Shown here one piece after another: positions 5,356 through 6,960 of a stretch of 6,960 nucleotides of DNA. The DNA comes from JASEHD01 sp964471945 (GTDB lineage Bacteria; Bacteroidota; Ignavibacteria; UBA10030; SZUA-254), in NCBI GenBank assembly GCA_964471945.1, contig CAYYIJ010000104.1:1-6960 (forward strand), written 5' to 3'. Both the position numbers and the translations under genes were made by a program. Below the pieces are notes generated by a model. The model saw nothing but the letters and a program-made list of their open reading frames with translations. It was not told the origin of the DNA and did not search any database. Position 1 is the stretch's first letter, and every line of letters begins with the position of its first letter.

Positions 5356-6960
5356 ATGAAAAACGTTATAATAATTTCTCTAATAATTTTGTACATGATT
5401 GCCTCGATATGTTATGGGCAATCATCATCGTCGGGAAAGCAATCGGCTGAACCAATAAAAAAGTATTTGAATCCTGATGGCACCATTAATACAAAATTAG
5501 GATTTAATGGCAGTCTTGATCCTAAAGGGTATCGAATGACAACCGGAAAGAATGGAGCACCGAGATTTATTAAACCGAAAGAGATTGCATCTACGAATAT
5601 TGATTTCGAGGACTCGGAATGGGATCCGAGATTTGCTCCTCCCGGTACAAATGGTGAAGTTCATGCTATCTATGTCGATAGTTACTACGGCAATGTATAC
5701 GTTGGTGGATTGTTCACTCAGGTCGGCGGCAAGTATAATGTAAACAACGTTGCTGTATGGCGGGGAACTCAGTGGGATTCATTGGGTAGCGGTATTATCG
5801 GTCAGGTTAATGCAATATCTTTATTTGAAAATTACCCTTATAGATATATTGTTGTTGGTGGCTCGATAACAAAAGCGGGTGGCATTAGTGTAAATAATAT
5901 CGCAAAGTGGGATTTAAATACTAAAAGTTGGAGCGCAATGGGAACCGGTGTAAGTGGTAGCGTTTATGCTTTAGCATACAACTATGTAGGAGGAAATAAT
6001 TTATACGTTGGTGGTTCATTCACAAATGCCGGGGGAATAACAGTAAACAACGTAGTACGCTATAATGGAAGTAGTAGTTCATGGCTTCAGATGAAAAACG
6101 GAGCGAATATTGGAACCGATGGTCCTGTTTACGCTCTGCATGTAGTTCTGGGTGCAGTTTATGCGGGTGGAAGTTTTACGACTGCCGGTGGTGTTACCTC
6201 AAACGGAATTGCAAAATGGAGTTCTGGCAGCTGGAATGCATTAGGAACCGGCTTGTCCGGAGGATATTTTGCCACTACGGCACGTGCAATCACTAACATT
6301 GGATCATCCATATATGTGGGTGGAGATTTTTATTCCGCTGGTAGTGTAGCTGCTTATAGAGTAGCTCGATGGAATGGTACTTCGTGGAGCTCTCTTGGAA
6401 GCAGTTTCACTGAAGATTATGATGTTGTGAATGCTCTTGCAACCGATGGGACAAATCTTTTCGCAGGTGGTAGTTTGAAAACACCATGGGATCAAAATAA
6501 TGTTTACCGGTGGAACGGTACGACGTGGCAATCACTTGGCGGACCAAGTTACTGGGATAATGTGTATGCACTCGCTATGTACCGACAAGATTATGACCCT
6601 CCCCCCGATCAATTTCTTCCAACCAACACACTCTGTGTAGGCGGAATTTTTACTGCAATCGCCGGATTACAATCACGAGGTTTTGCAACATGGTATGATG
6701 GTGAATGGTCGGCGAGCGGAAATGGCGTCGAAGATAAGATAAATGCTTTCGCTTCAGATGGCAATGATCTTTATGCGGGGGGTGAATTAGTTTATGCTGG
6801 TGGACTCGAAGTATCGAGCGTTGCTAAATGGAATGGAACAAAGTGGGATTCCTTAGACGGCACATTAAACGGTGAAGTTCTTGCTATAGCCATCATAGGG
6901 ACGGATGTCTACGTTGGAGGCGGGTTTACTTTCGCTGGCGGTGTGAGCGCGAATGGAATT
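5356..6960 (+). CDS. Secreted multi-repeat beta-propeller-like protein (3' end beyond window)
   Basis: A 535-codon frame without stops that runs off the right edge. Residues 1-21 are a signal peptide (MKNVIIISLIILYMIASICYG, likely cut before Gln22). A linker of about 75 residues follows. From residue about 101 onward there are at least nine units of about 50 residues with the pattern V-x-A-(L/I) ... (L/V)Y(V/A)GG-x-(F)-(T)-x-x-GG ... (V/I)A-(K/R)W-x-G-x-W-x-x-(L)G-x-G. The YVGG glycine pairs fall at 117, 168, 219, 271, 322, 371, 429, 475 and 521. Such Trp/Gly repeats resemble the blades of Rax2-like or galactose-oxidase-like propellers; that fold is inferred. Related FCB proteins usually end in a T9SS sorting domain, which would lie past 6960. 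The gene starts 47 bp after the previous cargo gene, so co-transcription is likely. No enzymatic residues are apparent; a surface or adhesive role is a guess. Confidence 0.9.
   Translation, partial: MKNVIIISLIILYMIASICYGQSSSSGKQSAEPIKKYLNPDGTINTKLGFNGSLDPKGYRMTTGKNGAPRFIKPKEIASTNIDFEDSEWDPRFAPPGTNGEVHAIYVDSYYGNVYVGGLFTQVGGKYNVNNVAVWRGTQWDSLGSGIIGQVNAISLFENYPYRYIVVGGSITKAGGISVNNIAKWDLNTKSWSAMGTGVSGSVYALAYNYVGGNNLYVGGSFTNAGGITVNNVVRYNGSSSSWLQMKNGANIGTDGPVYALHVVLGAVYAGGSFTTAGGVTSNGIAKWSSGSWNALGTGLSGGYFATTARAITNIGSSIYVGGDFYSAGSVAAYRVARWNGTSWSSLGSSFTEDYDVVNALATDGTNLFAGGSLKTPWDQNNVYRWNGTTWQSLGGPSYWDNVYALAMYRQDYDPPPDQFLPTNTLCVGGIFTAIAGLQSRGFATWYDGEWSASGNGVEDKINAFASDGNDLYAGGELVYAGGLEVSSVAKWNGTKWDSLDGTLNGEVLAIAIIGTDVYVGGGFTFAGGVSANGI
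5656..6960 (+). repeat. Tandem protein repeats, nine or more units of about 50 codons
   Basis: Successive GG anchors are 51, 51, 52, 51, 49, 58, 46 and 46 residues apart. DNA-level identity between units is low, so the duplications are old or the units are under diversifying drift. The best nucleotide echo is between units 1 and 3: TACGTTGGTGG at 5698 and 6004, GTAAACAACGT at 5740 and 6043. Unit 7 carries an insertion of about 7-10 residues with DYDPPPDQF (412-420). Unit 6 is the most degenerate, lacking the GG after the Phe/Thr position. Confidence 0.85.

Noticed and set aside
5356..5420. Lipoprotein signal at Cys19 of the repeat protein
   Set aside because: The preceding residues (Ala-Ser-Ile) do not fit a lipobox, which needs a small residue just before the Cys; cleavage before Gln22 is more likely.
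5552..6531. Short frames 5552-5743, 6081-6296 (+) and 6304-6531 (-)
   Set aside because: They are out-of-frame shadows of the long repeat protein that begins at 5356 and runs past the window.

Overview
The window reads as an AT-leaning bacterial chromosome segment with all genes on the + strand. The best taxonomic clue is the C-terminus of the protein at 3551-5308. It carries the NYPNPFNPTTTIEF-type sorting domain of the type IX secretion system (T9SS), which is found in the Bacteroidota/FCB group and is especially common in Ignavibacteria-like lineages. The phylum-level placement is an inference from that signature plus the style of the secreted repeat proteins; there is no rRNA or other marker here.

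Layout. (1) 2-2776: a two-gene signalling operon. It encodes a multi-pass membrane sensor histidine kinase (open at the 5' window edge) and, 3 bp downstream, its NarL/FixJ-type response regulator (REC + LuxR-type HTH). (2) 2777-3123: a gap of about 350 bp without a gene. It holds a nested pair of palindromic repeats (outer 2788-3005, inner 2823-2907), a T-run that may make the inner repeat a terminator, a compact cluster of NarL-like heptamers (3015-3060), and a sigma70-like promoter (3058-3086). (3) 3124-3495: a stand-alone receiver-domain protein. (4) 3551-5308: a secreted protein with a signal peptide, probable beta-propeller-like strand repeats and a T9SS type A sorting domain. (5) 5356-6960 and beyond: a long reading frame, open at the right edge, encoding a secreted protein with at least nine repeats of about 50 residues of the VYVGG-F-GG-W-G-W-LG type.

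How it may work together (inference). The kinase/regulator pair could act on the heptamer cluster directly upstream of the promoter for the receiver-only gene. The two exported proteins follow with gaps of 55 and 47 bp and no visible terminator between them, so 3124 onward may be one transcription unit. That would join a two-component system to T9SS cargo. No recognisable defence, mobile-enzyme, CRISPR or biosynthetic system is present. The strongest non-genic signals are the interrupted palindrome and the heptamer cluster.
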